NCBI GenBank assembly: GCA_903924805.1 | Contig: CAIYCZ010000562.1 | Span: 1-10,662, forward strand | Length of the DNA stretch: 10,662 bases | Direction: 5' to 3' | From: an uncultured delta proteobacterium | Lineage (GTDB): Bacteria > Desulfobacterota > WTBG01 > CAIYCZ01 | Part shown: in pieces, positions 1-6,605 of the stretch | How the letters are laid out: each line of letters begins with the position of its first letter | How positions within the stretch are numbered: position 1 is the first letter of the stretch | Program-made: the position numbers and the translations under genes | Notes under the pieces: generated by a model | The model's input: the letters and a program-made list of their open reading frames with translations, nothing else | What the model was told of the DNA's origin: nothing | Database searches by the model: none

Positions 1-3
1 AAA

Positions 4-92
4 GGGTTCAAGGATTCGAGGGTTCATGGGTTCAAGTGTTTTAAATTAATAGACATTCACTTGATCACCTGGTCCCTTGACCCCTTGGGCCC
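4..92. repeat. Imperfect inverted repeat built of 8-bp units, downstream of ribBA
   Basis: Two 35-bp arms (4-38 and 58-92) are imperfect reverse complements, matching at 25 of 35 positions by hand alignment, around a 19-nt AT-rich loop. Each arm is itself periodic. The left arm reads as four 8-bp units resembling GGGTTCAA (4-35). The right arm reads as four units with C-rich ends (61-92). It begins 9 nt beyond the ribBA stop codon. In ribBA mRNA it could fold into a long stem, but the window ends just past the second arm, so whether a T-run makes it a terminator cannot be judged. It looks like a dispersed intergenic repeat rather than a gene. Confidence 0.75.
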
Positions 93-101
93 CAGTCTTA
101 T

Positions 102-1307
102 TTAATCAAAATCAAGTATATGCCCCATTTTTTTCTTTTTTGTTTCCAGATATTTTATATTTTGTTTTATAGGCTTTATCTGAATAGGGATACGCTCGGT
201 TATGTCCAGCCCGTATGCCTCAAGGCCGACAATCTTTTTGGGGTTGTTTGTTAAAAGCCGCATCCTGGTGATACCAATGTCCCGCAGAATCTGGGCACCA
301 ATACCATAATCCCTGAGGTCTTCCTGGAAGCCAAGCTCAACATTGGCTTCAACCGTATCTCGTCCCTGATCCTGAAGGGCATAGGCACGCATCTTATTAA
401 AAAAGCCGATGCCGCGGCCTTCCTGCCGCATATAGACAATAACCCCTTTTCCTTCTTTCTCAATCATCGCCATGGCAGCATGGAGCTGGTCCCCACAGTC
501 GCAGCGAAGTGAGCCAAGAGAATCACCGGTAAGACACTCTGAATGAACTCTCACCAGAACTTCTTCTTCAGGATGCCATTCACCTTTTATCAGTGCCATG
601 TGGTGATGATTGTCCACAATGTTTTCATAAATTATTGCTTTAAATTCCCCTCCATACTGGGTGGGGATGACTGTTTCTATGGCGCGTTTTACCAGAGACT
701 CCATGCTGAGCCGGTAGCGTATAATATCAGCAACGGTTACGATTAAGAGGTCATGCTGTCTGGCAAACTTTTCAAGGTCAGGCATCCGTGCCATGGTGCC
801 GTCTTCATTCATGATCTCACAGATAACGCCGGCAGGTTTTAATCCTGCGAGGCGTGAAAGATCTACCGAACCTTCTGTCTGCCCGGTGCGGCGCAGCACG
901 CCGCCTTCTTTTGCCTGAAGCGGGAAGATGTGGCCGGGACGCGCAAGGTCCTCAGGCTGTGCATCATCAGCAATGGAAGTCAGTATGGTAACAGCCCGGT
1001 CTGCCGCTGAAATCCCGGTAGTGGTGTTTTTTTTAGCATCAATAGAAATGGTAAATGCCGTTTGAAATGAAGAGGTATTATCCTGCACCATCAGGGGGAG
1101 ATCGAGCTGTTTGGCTTTTTCCTCGGTGAGTGACAGGCAGATGAGTCCGCGGCCGTACTTTGCCATAAAATTGATGGCCTCAGGGGTTACCTTTTCTGCA
1201 GCCATCGCAAGATCACCTTCATTTTCCCGGTCCTCATCATCGCTGATAATCACCATCCTGCCTTTCCGGATTTCTTCGATGGCTTTTTTGACACGTGCAA
1301 CAGGCAT
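102..1307 (-). CDS. ribBA: Bifunctional 3,4-dihydroxy-2-butanone-4-phosphate synthase / GTP cyclohydrolase II
   Basis: Cytoplasmic two-domain enzyme supplying both precursors of riboflavin. The N-terminal half converts ribulose-5-phosphate to dihydroxybutanone phosphate plus formate; the C-terminal half opens GTP to the diaminopyrimidinone. The N-domain (about 1-200) shows the acidic metal/substrate loop [10 protein letters not shown] at 23-32 and RPGHIFPL at 123-130. The C-domain (about 205-400) has the zinc ligands C258, C269 and C271 in the [17 protein letters not shown] segment, and QEGRGIG at 295-301. At 401 residues it is full length for RibBA. The ATG is preceded by AGGGA at 1316-1320, 8 nt away. 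It follows ribE by 21 nt, so co-transcription is likely. One oddity is GQTE (142-145), where most homologues have GHTE. The protein ends with a lysine-rich tail. Confidence 0.97.
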   Translation of the reverse strand: MPVARVKKAIEEIRKGRMVIISDDEDRENEGDLAMAAEKVTPEAINFMAKYGRGLICLSLTEEKAKQLDLPLMVQDNTSSFQTAFTISIDAKKNTTTGISAADRAVTILTSIADDAQPEDLARPGHIFPLQAKEGGVLRRTGQTEGSVDLSRLAGLKPAGVICEIMNEDGTMARMPDLEKFARQHDLLIVTVADIIRYRLSMESLVKRAIETVIPTQYGGEFKAIIYENIVDNHHHMALIKGEWHPEEEVLVRVHSECLTGDSLGSLRCDCGDQLHAAMAMIEKEGKGVIVYMRQEGRGIGFFNKMRAYALQDQGRDTVEANVELGFQEDLRDYGIGAQILRDIGITRMRLLTNNPKKIVGLEAYGLDITERIPIQIKPIKQNIKYLETKKKKMGHILDFD

Positions 1308-1328
1308 AATGATTTTCCCTACGTTTGA

Positions 1329-1973
1329 TTATGTAAAATTGAATTTATCTAACACTTCCCGGGTAATCGCACCGGCACTGCCGTCTTTTTTGAGAAGAAA
1401 CTTTTCTACATATTTACCGATCACATCTGTTTCAATATTTACCCGATCCCCCGGCTTCTTGCTGCTGAGCGTTGTATGGGATGCGGTAAAGGGGATAATC
1501 ATCACATTGAATCCGGAATCAGTGCACGTATTTGCCGTAAGACTTGTCCCGTCAATGGCAACAGAACCTTTATCCACCACATAGCGAAGCAGGTATTGTG
1601 GGACAGAAAAATCAATCTGTAGCGCATTGCCTACCGTGGTTAGTGCCTTAATAGTAGCGATACCGTCAATATGCCCGGTGACCAGATGACCTCCCAGCCG
1701 GTCGGAGAGCCGCAAAGCTCTTTCCAGGTTGACGCTGTCCCGTTCATGCTTTAACCCGAGGGTTGTCCGCTGCAGCGTCTCAGGGGAAATATCAACAGTA
1801 AAACCTGTATCCAGAATCTGGGTGACGGTAAGACATACGCCATCAACAGCAATGCTGTCGCCAAGGGCAAACTCAGCAACAGGCAGATGTGTCTGTATGG
1901 TCATCCGGGCAGCCTGTGCCTGCCGTGCTATTGTATGTATAGTCCCCCGGTCCTCGATTATGCCGGTAAACAT
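1329..1973 (-). CDS. ribE: Riboflavin synthase, alpha chain
   Basis: Catalyses the last step of riboflavin synthesis, dismutation of two 6,7-dimethyl-8-ribityllumazine molecules to riboflavin and a pyrimidine that is recycled; it works as a trimer in the cytoplasm. At 214 residues it has the usual length. Two tandem lumazine-binding barrels are visible: the first opens with the hallmark [10 protein letters not shown] at residues 1-10 and has GVCLTV at 45-50, the second starts near LVTGHIDG (97-104) and has GTSLTA at 142-147. The ATG gives the family-typical N terminus, yet no good Shine-Dalgarno sequence precedes it, unlike its neighbours. It is separated from ribD by an unusually long 140-nt gap and from ribBA by 21 nt. 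The same enzyme is called RibC in E. coli nomenclature. Confidence 0.97.
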   Translation of the reverse strand: MFTGIIEDRGTIHTIARQAQAARMTIQTHLPVAEFALGDSIAVDGVCLTVTQILDTGFTVDISPETLQRTTLGLKHERDSVNLERALRLSDRLGGHLVTGHIDGIATIKALTTVGNALQIDFSVPQYLLRYVVDKGSVAIDGTSLTANTCTDSGFNVMIIPFTASHTTLSSKKPGDRVNIETDVIGKYVEKFLLKKDGSAGAITREVLDKFNFT

Positions 1974-2041
1974 AGTATTGGTTGGTCCGGTTTATAAGGA
2001 ATAGAGCTTTCAGTAACTTCCAAAACGTCATACCATACAGA

Positions 2042-2113
2042 TATGTTTTTTAAATTTTGGTTTTGAATTTTGCTATTGTTTGTCATTTAGAGTTTAGGAT
2101 TTAGAGTTTTTTT
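2042..2113. repeat. AT-rich short-period repeat in the ribD-ribE gap
   Basis: Most of the 140-nt gap between ribD and ribE is simple AT-rich sequence. At 2086-2109 the 7-bp units TTTAGAG, TTTAGGA and TTTAGAG follow one another, plus a trailing TTT that runs into a T tract reaching the ribD stop. The part at 2061-2088 contains the words TTTTGAATTTTG (2061-2072) and TTTGTCATTT (2079-2088), both repeated exactly in the nrdR upstream element (3839-3850 and 3801-3810). No open frame or convincing promoter is visible in the remainder (1974-2041). Confidence 0.65.
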
Positions 2114-3217
2114 CTAGACGTATCCCGCAACCAGCAGGTCCCCGCCCATTTTTTTATACGTTACATCTCTAATTAGTATAGCATCTGCAATTTTATGTGC
2201 ACCAATGCCGCCGACCATGCTGAAGGCATTTTTATTGCCAATAATTTTAGGGGCATAGAAAAAAAGTAATTTATCTACTATGCCATCGTGCAGTGCTGAA
2301 GCACTTATTTCTGAGCCTCCTTCGATGAGAAGGCTTGCTATTCCTCGAGCCCCCAGGAGCTTCACCAGTTTTTTTAAATCCACACCGCTACCGGTTGACG
2401 GGACCCGGAGTATTTCAGCCCCGCGGCGCTCTACAGCTTCAGCCCTTTTTTGCGGGGCGTTTTGAGAGGTGGCGATAATTGTTTTTACCTCAGGTGCAGT
2501 ATTCAGCAGATTACTGGTGAGCGGAATGCGCAGCGTTGAGTCCACAACAACCCTGCACGGGTTTTTGTGAGCGCCTTTATACTGTCTGCTGGTCAGCAGG
2601 GGATCGTCGCTGAGCACCGTACCGATACCGACCAGCACTGCATCAACTTCAGAGCGCAGCCGATGGACAAACCTTCTTGATATATCACCGGTAATCCACT
2701 TTGAATCTCCCCTCGACGTAGCAATCTTGCCATCGAGGCTTGCAGCTATTTTAAGGAATACAAAAGGTATTTTATGCTGTACATATTTTACAAAAACCTC
2801 GTTGAGCTGCCGGCATTCCTGCTCAAGTATTCCGACCTCAACTGCAATGCCTGACTCAGCGAGTTTTCTGATGCCTTTGCCGCTGACAAGGGGGTTGGGG
2901 TCCTTCATCCCGATAAAAACCCTGCGGATACCGGCCATTATCAAGGCGTCTGCGCACGGGGGCGTCTTTCCCTGGTGGCAGCAGGGCTCAAGATTGATAT
3001 AGAGGTCAGCGCCCCGTGCCTTGTTGCCAGCGCTCTTGAGCGCATAAACTTCAGCATGAGGGCCTCCATAAAAATGGTGATAGCCGGTAGCAACTATGCC
3101 GCTGCCTTTAACCAGAACAGCGCCAACCAGCGGGTTGGGGCTCACCGCCCCCGCAGCTTTTTTTGCCAGCCGGATGGCAGTCTTCATGAACGATTGCTTT
3201 TCTTCAGGGCACGGCAC
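2114..3217 (-). CDS. ribD: Bifunctional diaminohydroxyphosphoribosylaminopyrimidine deaminase / 5-amino-6-(5-phosphoribosylamino)uracil reductase
   Basis: Performs the second and third steps of the GTP branch of riboflavin synthesis: deamination of the pyrimidine, then NADPH-dependent reduction of the ribosyl side chain. The N-terminal deaminase domain carries HAE (54-56) and the zinc cysteines C79 and C88 in EPCCHQGKTPPC. The C-terminal reductase domain (from about 150) shows LKIAASLDGKIAT at 155-167, GTVLSDDPLLT at 199-209 and LLIEGGSE at 296-303. The length of 367 residues is normal. The start is a GTG (3215-3217), supported by GAGGTG at 3225-3230, 7 nt upstream and overlapping the end of nrdR; the next ATG (residue 11) would be short of the usual N terminus. 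The nrdR stop lies 11 nt upstream, so the two are probably translationally linked. Confidence 0.96.
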   Translation of the reverse strand: MPCPEEKQSFMKTAIRLAKKAAGAVSPNPLVGAVLVKGSGIVATGYHHFYGGPHAEVYALKSAGNKARGADLYINLEPCCHQGKTPPCADALIMAGIRRVFIGMKDPNPLVSGKGIRKLAESGIAVEVGILEQECRQLNEVFVKYVQHKIPFVFLKIAASLDGKIATSRGDSKWITGDISRRFVHRLRSEVDAVLVGIGTVLSDDPLLTSRQYKGAHKNPCRVVVDSTLRIPLTSNLLNTAPEVKTIIATSQNAPQKRAEAVERRGAEILRVPSTGSGVDLKKLVKLLGARGIASLLIEGGSEISASALHDGIVDKLLFFYAPKIIGNKNAFSMVGGIGAHKIADAILIRDVTYKKMGGDLLVAGYV

Positions 3218-3228
3218 AATAATTCACC

Positions 3229-3687
3229 TCACCGCTTGTTGCCCAGCAATGCCTTTACCTCTGCCATAAATTCACTTATGTCTTTAAAAGAACGATACAC
3301 TGACGCAAAGCGGACATAGGCTACGTCATCAAGGTCATGCAGTTCTTTCATGATCCGCTCTCCGAGCTCAGAACTCTTAATTTCTTTCAGCCCGCGTTCC
3401 TGGACCTCGCGCTCTATCCTGTCTACCGCAGCCTCAATTGTTTCAGTACTGATTGGCCGTTTCTGACAGGCCTTGGTGATACCGCTCAGAATTTTATCCC
3501 TGTCAAAAGGCTCTCTGCGCCCGTCTTTCTTGATTATAGCCGGGAGGGTTTCTTCTATCTTTTCGTGCGTGGTAAATCGCTTCTTGCAGGAGATACATTC
3601 TCGCCGTCTGCGGATAGAGTACCCATCTTTACTGCTACGGGAATCAATTACCTTGTCTTCAAGATCACCACAAAAAGGACATTTCAT
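3229..3687 (-). CDS. nrdR: Transcriptional repressor NrdR
   Basis: Nucleotide-sensing repressor of ribonucleotide reductase genes; it binds paired NrdR boxes when its ATP-cone is loaded with dATP/ATP. The protein is 152 residues, the family norm. An N-terminal zinc ribbon has C3, C6, C31 and C34 (MKCPFCG and CISCKKRF), followed by the ATP-cone at about 49-139 with the [14 protein letters not shown] segment. The ATG at 3685-3687 was chosen because it gives the canonical MKCPFCG start and has GGGAGGG at 3694-3700, 6 nt upstream. A longer frame reaching 3774 runs into the intergenic repeat and is not credible as coding. It lies directly before ribD, a linkage common in many bacteria including E. 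coli. Confidence 0.97.
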   Translation of the reverse strand: MKCPFCGDLEDKVIDSRSSKDGYSIRRRRECISCKKRFTTHEKIEETLPAIIKKDGRREPFDRDKILSGITKACQKRPISTETIEAAVDRIEREVQERGLKEIKSSELGERIMKELHDLDDVAYVRFASVYRSFKDISEFMAEVKALLGNKR

Positions 3688-3733
3688 GATAAACCCTCCC
3701 GGAAAAGGTGAATAGGCAATAGGGTAAGAATTA

Positions 3734-3850
3734 CAAATGTCAAAATCCAAATGACCAATGAATGCCAAAATCAAAATACCAAATACGACGCCTGAAACTT
3801 TTTGTCATTTGTCATTTGAAATTCATTTGAACTTTGGATTTTGAATTTTG
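3734..3850. repeat. AT-rich imperfect palindrome upstream of nrdR
   Basis: Two arms of about 50 bp (3734-3783 and 3801-3850) are imperfect reverse complements around a 17-nt spacer. The best block pairs TCAAAATCCAAA (left arm, 3740-3751) with its exact reverse complement in the right arm. The sequence is rich in variants of CAAATG and CAAAATCC, a style of intergenic repeat common in genomes of uncultured bacteria. It lies in the 237-nt gap between the dCMP deaminase and nrdR genes. Transcribed, it could form a long AU-rich stem. No T-run typical of a terminator follows the stem in the direction of transcription. Confidence 0.75.
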
Positions 3851-3858
3851 AAACTTCC

Positions 3859-3890
3859 TCTTAACCTTTTGACCTCTTTACCGCTTTACC
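3859..3890. repeat. Four tandem degenerate 8-bp units
   Basis: Four adjacent 8-bp units read TCTTAACC, TTTTGACC, TCTTTACC and GCTTTACC on the plus strand, equivalent to GGTAAAGA-like units on the transcribed strand. They abut the palindrome at 3734-3850 and, together with it, fill most of the deaminase-nrdR gap. The GGTAAAG units are purine-rich in the sense of transcription and resemble weak Shine-Dalgarno sequences, but no start codon with a reading frame follows them. Confidence 0.7.
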
Positions 3891-3924
3891 TTCCTCAGTG
3901 CCTTTTTTAAGCTATTGTACTGGC

Positions 3925-4380
3925 TTATTTATATTTTGTCAACGTAAGGTCAGTCTCTTTCAGGAGACTTTCAGTAAGGTCATCCGGATACCCATGCTCG
4001 TAGATAATCTCCTTAATTCCGGAATTTATGAGCATTTTAAGGCAGATACTGCAGGGCAGGGTAGTGCAAAAGAGGATGGCACCATTGATGCTGATTCCGT
4101 GATATGCTGCCTGAATAATGGTATTTTGCTCAGCATGGAGGCCGCGGCACAGCTCATGCCGCTGTCCGGAAGGAATGTTGTTCTTCTCCCGGATACACCC
4201 CACATCTTCACAGTGGGCAAGGCCTGTAGGGACACCATTGTAACCGGTTGCCAGAACCCGCTTATCTTTGACAACGATAGCACCAACCTGCCGTCTGATG
4301 CAGGTTGACCTGCGGGCTACAAGGCGGGTGATATCCATAAAATATTCTGTCCAGTCCGGGCGTGTTATTTTTGCAGACAT
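3925..4380 (-). CDS. comEB: Deoxycytidylate (dCMP) deaminase family protein
   Basis: Zinc-dependent enzyme expected to convert dCMP to dUMP, feeding thymidylate synthase. The 151-residue protein carries the deaminase signature HAE at 82-84 (zinc His and catalytic Glu) and PCSIC at 109-113 (zinc cysteines C110 and C113). The family-specific segment [17 protein letters not shown] lies at 23-39, with [10 protein letters not shown] at 45-54. The chosen ATG gives an N terminus (RPDWTEYFM) that fits the family, although no strong Shine-Dalgarno sequence precedes it. It follows rpiB after 48 nt and is separated from nrdR by a repeat-filled gap. Being next to NrdR, it fits a deoxynucleotide-pool theme. 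The exact substrate within the dCMP/cytidine deaminase superfamily is inferred from the motifs. Confidence 0.93.
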   Translation of the reverse strand: MSAKITRPDWTEYFMDITRLVARRSTCIRRQVGAIVVKDKRVLATGYNGVPTGLAHCEDVGCIREKNNIPSGQRHELCRGLHAEQNTIIQAAYHGISINGAILFCTTLPCSICLKMLINSGIKEIIYEHGYPDDLTESLLKETDLTLTKYK

Positions 4381-4428
4381 GCAGTTTCGGGAACAAGTGA
4401 TTTAAGGGGAGGATAGTTCAGAAAAAAG

Positions 4429-4890
4429 CTAACGAACATTTTTGAAGTTTTCTTTTTCAATTTCCTGTATCTGCTGAAGCCTTCTCTGGTGCCGGCCACC
4501 TTCAAACGGTGTTTCGCACCAGACTTTAAGCATCTTTTTTGCAAGCTCAGGGTCGGTATTTTCTCCCATGACCAGAACATTCGAATCATTATGCTGGCGG
4601 CTTTTCTGTGCTGCTTCCGTAGTATGGCACAGCGCAGCTCTGACGCCGGGGAACTTGTTGGCAACAATTGACATGCCTATGCCGGTACCGCATATGAGTA
4701 TACCCCGGGAGCATCTTTTTTCAGATACGCCCTGTGCTACCCGTTTTGCAAATTCCGGATAGTCAGAAGACTCCTCTGAGAATGTACCCATGTCCTCCAG
4801 GGCTATTCCCATTTCATCAAGGGTTGATTTTAAAGCTATCTTAAGAGGGAACCCGCGGTGATCGGAACCGATTGCGATTTTATCACGCAT
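4429..4890 (-). CDS. rpiB: Ribose-5-phosphate isomerase B
   Basis: Interconverts ribose-5-phosphate and ribulose-5-phosphate in the pentose phosphate pathway; ribulose-5-phosphate is also a substrate of RibBA further along this cluster. The RpiB/LacAB fold is recognised from IAIGSDHRGF at 5-14 (D10, H11), the catalytic cysteine C67 in GILICGTGIGMSI, the HNDSNVLVMG anion/substrate segment at 100-109 and the arginine-rich RHQRRL at 133-138. The start at 4890 gives 153 residues and has GAGGG at 4900-4904 with 9-nt spacing. An in-frame ATG three codons upstream (4899) overlaps the fabF stop as ATGA, but the purine run abuts it directly, so it is less likely. Close packing implies co-transcription with fabF. 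Confidence 0.95.
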   Translation of the reverse strand: MRDKIAIGSDHRGFPLKIALKSTLDEMGIALEDMGTFSEESSDYPEFAKRVAQGVSEKRCSRGILICGTGIGMSIVANKFPGVRAALCHTTEAAQKSRQHNDSNVLVMGENTDPELAKKMLKVWCETPFEGGRHQRRLQQIQEIEKENFKNVR

Positions 4891-4895
4891 CGGGA

Positions 4896-6137
4896 TCATC
4901 CCTCATACCGTCTGAAGATGAGGGTTGCGTTGGTACCACCAAATCCAAAAGAATTGCTCATGGCAATACGAACATCCTGTTTTCGCGCCACGTTGGGGAC
5001 ATAGTCAAGATCACATTCAGGGTCAGGCGTGTCGTAATTGATGGTTGGAGGAATTATGCCATTACAAATGGTGAGCACGCTAAAAATCGACTCCACGCCT
5101 CCAGCTGCCCCGAGCAGATGTCCGGTCATGGACTTTGTAGAACTAACCGGCAGTTTTTTAACATGCTGCTTGAAAACCGTTTTCATTGCAAACGTCTCGG
5201 AAAGGTCATTGAGCGGAGTTGATGTCCCATGTGCATTAATGTAATCTATATCCTCAGGCTTTATGCCAGCATCAGCCAGTGTAATCTGCATGCACCGGGC
5301 AGCTCCCTCGCCGTTGGGGGACGGTGCAGTTATGTGATAGGCATCTGCATTGCATCCAAAACCAATGATCTCGGCAAGAATGTTTGCGCCGCGTTGTTTT
5401 GCAAGCTCCAGATCTTCCAGCACAAGGATGCCTGAGCCCTCTGCCATCACAAACCCATCCCGGTCTTTTTCAAAAGGCCGGCTTGCCTTTTGTGGCGCAT
5501 CGTTGCGCGTTGACAGAGCCTTCAACGCACAGAAGCCGGCAACCGCAAGAGGGGTAATGGTTGCTTCTGCACCACCCGCTATCATGGCATCAGCATCGCC
5601 CCGCTGGATGATGCGGAATGCTTCACCGATAGAGTGATTACCGGTTGCGCAGGCAGTGACTACGCTGCTGTTGGGACCACGGCACCCAAAGTAAATTGAT
5701 ATTTGTCCAGGCGCGAGGTTGACAATCAGCATGGGAACAAAGAAGGGCGATATTTTCTTGGGGCCGCTCTTAAGAAGCATGGAGTGATATCTTTCAATGG
5801 TTTGCAGGCCGCCAAGCCCCGATCCCACCATAACCCCAACGCGATCTGCATTGCTCTCATCAATAGTGAGGCCTGAATGCTTGATTGCCATGGTTCCTGC
5901 AGCCAGCGCATAGTGGATAAACATATCCATCTTTTTTACGTCTTTTTTATCCACGTAGTTTTCGGGGTTAAAATTTTTTACCTCTCCTGCGATTTTTGCG
6001 GGAAATTCAGAAGTATCAAAACGGGTGATAAGCCCAATGCCGGATTTGCCCTGGCATATGGCTTCCCAGTTTTCATCAACCCCTATTCCCAGGGGTGAAA
6101 CAGCACCCATGCCGGTTACAACAACTCTTCTTTCCAA
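4896..6137 (-). CDS. fabF: Beta-ketoacyl-ACP synthase II
   Basis: Condenses acyl-ACP with malonyl-ACP in each elongation cycle of type II fatty-acid synthesis. The 413-residue thiolase-fold protein has the complete Cys-His-His triad: C163 in TACATGN, H303 in [11 protein letters not shown] and H340 in [13 protein letters not shown]. The C-terminal [11 protein letters not shown] loop (394-404) is intact. The start is a TTG (6135-6137); it gives the family-typical [11 protein letters not shown] beginning and is preceded by GGGAG at 6148-6152, 10 nt away. No ATG is available before residue 10, and starting there would remove the first strand. The gene follows an apparent terminator after acpP, so expression depends on read-through or on a promoter in the 84-nt gap. 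Full active-site conservation makes an ordinary FabF the best call. Confidence 0.97.
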   Translation of the reverse strand: MERRVVVTGMGAVSPLGIGVDENWEAICQGKSGIGLITRFDTSEFPAKIAGEVKNFNPENYVDKKDVKKMDMFIHYALAAGTMAIKHSGLTIDESNADRVGVMVGSGLGGLQTIERYHSMLLKSGPKKISPFFVPMLIVNLAPGQISIYFGCRGPNSSVVTACATGNHSIGEAFRIIQRGDADAMIAGGAEATITPLAVAGFCALKALSTRNDAPQKASRPFEKDRDGFVMAEGSGILVLEDLELAKQRGANILAEIIGFGCNADAYHITAPSPNGEGAARCMQITLADAGIKPEDIDYINAHGTSTPLNDLSETFAMKTVFKQHVKKLPVSSTKSMTGHLLGAAGGVESIFSVLTICNGIIPPTINYDTPDPECDLDYVPNVARKQDVRIAMSNSFGFGGTNATLIFRRYEG

Positions 6138-6185
6138 TGCTTTAATGCTCCCACAGCAGCGTACTGCCCGTACGTTTGGATTATG

Positions 6186-6221
6186 AAAAAAACAGTCAGG
6201 TCACTTGACCGGTTGTGACTG
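6186..6221 (-). terminator. Probable intrinsic terminator/attenuator after acpP
   Basis: Immediately after the acpP stop codon the transcribed strand reads a hairpin (6221 down to 6193) followed by seven T residues (6192-6186). The outer stem pairs CAGTCA with TGACTG. Inside it, GGTC pairs with GACC around an AAGT loop, with a five-nucleotide bulge (CAACC) on the 5' side. Stem next to an uninterrupted T tract is the layout of a rho-independent terminator. Because fabF lies downstream in the same direction, partial termination is more likely than complete stopping. The bulge lowers stability, hence the moderate confidence. Confidence 0.7.
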
Positions 6222-6470
6222 CTACTTTTTCATATGGGTTTTTATATAGTCGATAGCATTCTGGACTGTCTGGATTTTTTCTGCAGCCTCATCAGGGATT
6301 TCCTGGCCGAATTTTTCTTCAAGAACCATAACCAGCTCAACCAGATCAAGAGAATCAGCACCAAGATCATCCACAAATGATGCCTCAGGTACTACCTCTT
6401 CCTCGCTGACAGAAAGCTGCTCAACGATGATTTCCTTTACCAATTGTTCAATGGATTTTTCTGCTGCCAT
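6222..6470 (-). CDS. acpP: Acyl carrier protein
   Basis: Small acidic cytoplasmic carrier of growing acyl chains; the 4'-phosphopantetheine arm attaches to S40 in the DSL motif ([12 protein letters not shown]). The protein is 82 residues, typical of ACP, and has the usual helix II sequence after the DSL and the [16 protein letters not shown] segment. The ATG at 6468-6470 is chosen because AGGAGG (6480-6485) lies 9 nt upstream; an upstream TTG at 6479 overlaps this ribosome-binding site and is not credible. The strong Shine-Dalgarno sequence, a 135-nt leader after fabG and a hairpin plus T-run straight after the stop codon all suit a highly expressed, partly independent transcript, as is known for acpP elsewhere. 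Confidence 0.98.
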   Translation of the reverse strand: MAAEKSIEQLVKEIIVEQLSVSEEEVVPEASFVDDLGADSLDLVELVMVLEEKFGQEIPDEAAEKIQTVQNAIDYIKTHMKK

Positions 6471-6594
6471 GATGTTCAACCTCCTTTTAAATTAGTGGCA
6501 ATTGTTCATAGTTACCCTGTAACGTTTACGTTCTTTTATTGTCCTGCTGTTAAAACGTGCAGGTATGTATGATGCGGATACCCGCCCACTGAGC

Positions 6595-6600
6595 ATTATA
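6595..6600 (-). promoter_or_regulatory. Possible -10 box for acpP
   Basis: An exact TATAAT occurs on the transcribed strand just past the fabG stop, about 125 nt before the acpP start. No good TTGACA-like hexamer lies 16-18 nt upstream and there is no extended TG, so this is only a candidate. It is of interest because acpP has the longest leader in the fab half and a terminator behind it. Confidence 0.25.
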
Positions 6601-6605
6601 CGGAA

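Noticed and set aside
1990..2002. Promoter for ribE based on TATAAA on the transcribed strand
   Set aside because: No TTGACA-like hexamer lies at 16-18 nt; the nearest TTGGAA is about 21 nt away.
3688..3774. 29-residue N-terminal extension of NrdR
   Set aside because: The extension lies in the palindromic repeat, precedes the canonical MKCPFCG start, and bypasses the strong GGGAGGG ribosome-binding site.
1..3924. FMN riboswitch controlling the rib genes
   Set aside because: The gaps before ribBA, ribD and nrdR are too short or are filled by AT-rich repeats, and no conserved RFN-type GC-rich blocks were seen in any gap.
3898..4308. Long plus-strand reading frame opposite the dCMP deaminase gene
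   Set aside because: It has no recognisable motif and is the shadow of a clear deaminase with intact zinc ligands; the same holds for the other plus-strand frames.
6205..6233. Antisense plus-strand promoter (TTGACC followed by a CATATG-like sequence) over acpP
   Set aside because: The -35-like word is part of the terminator hairpin and no -10 hexamer occurs at proper spacing.
6471..6479. TTG start adding three residues to acyl carrier protein
   Set aside because: The TTG abuts the AGGAGG sequence that serves the ATG at 6470, so it cannot use it as a ribosome-binding site.
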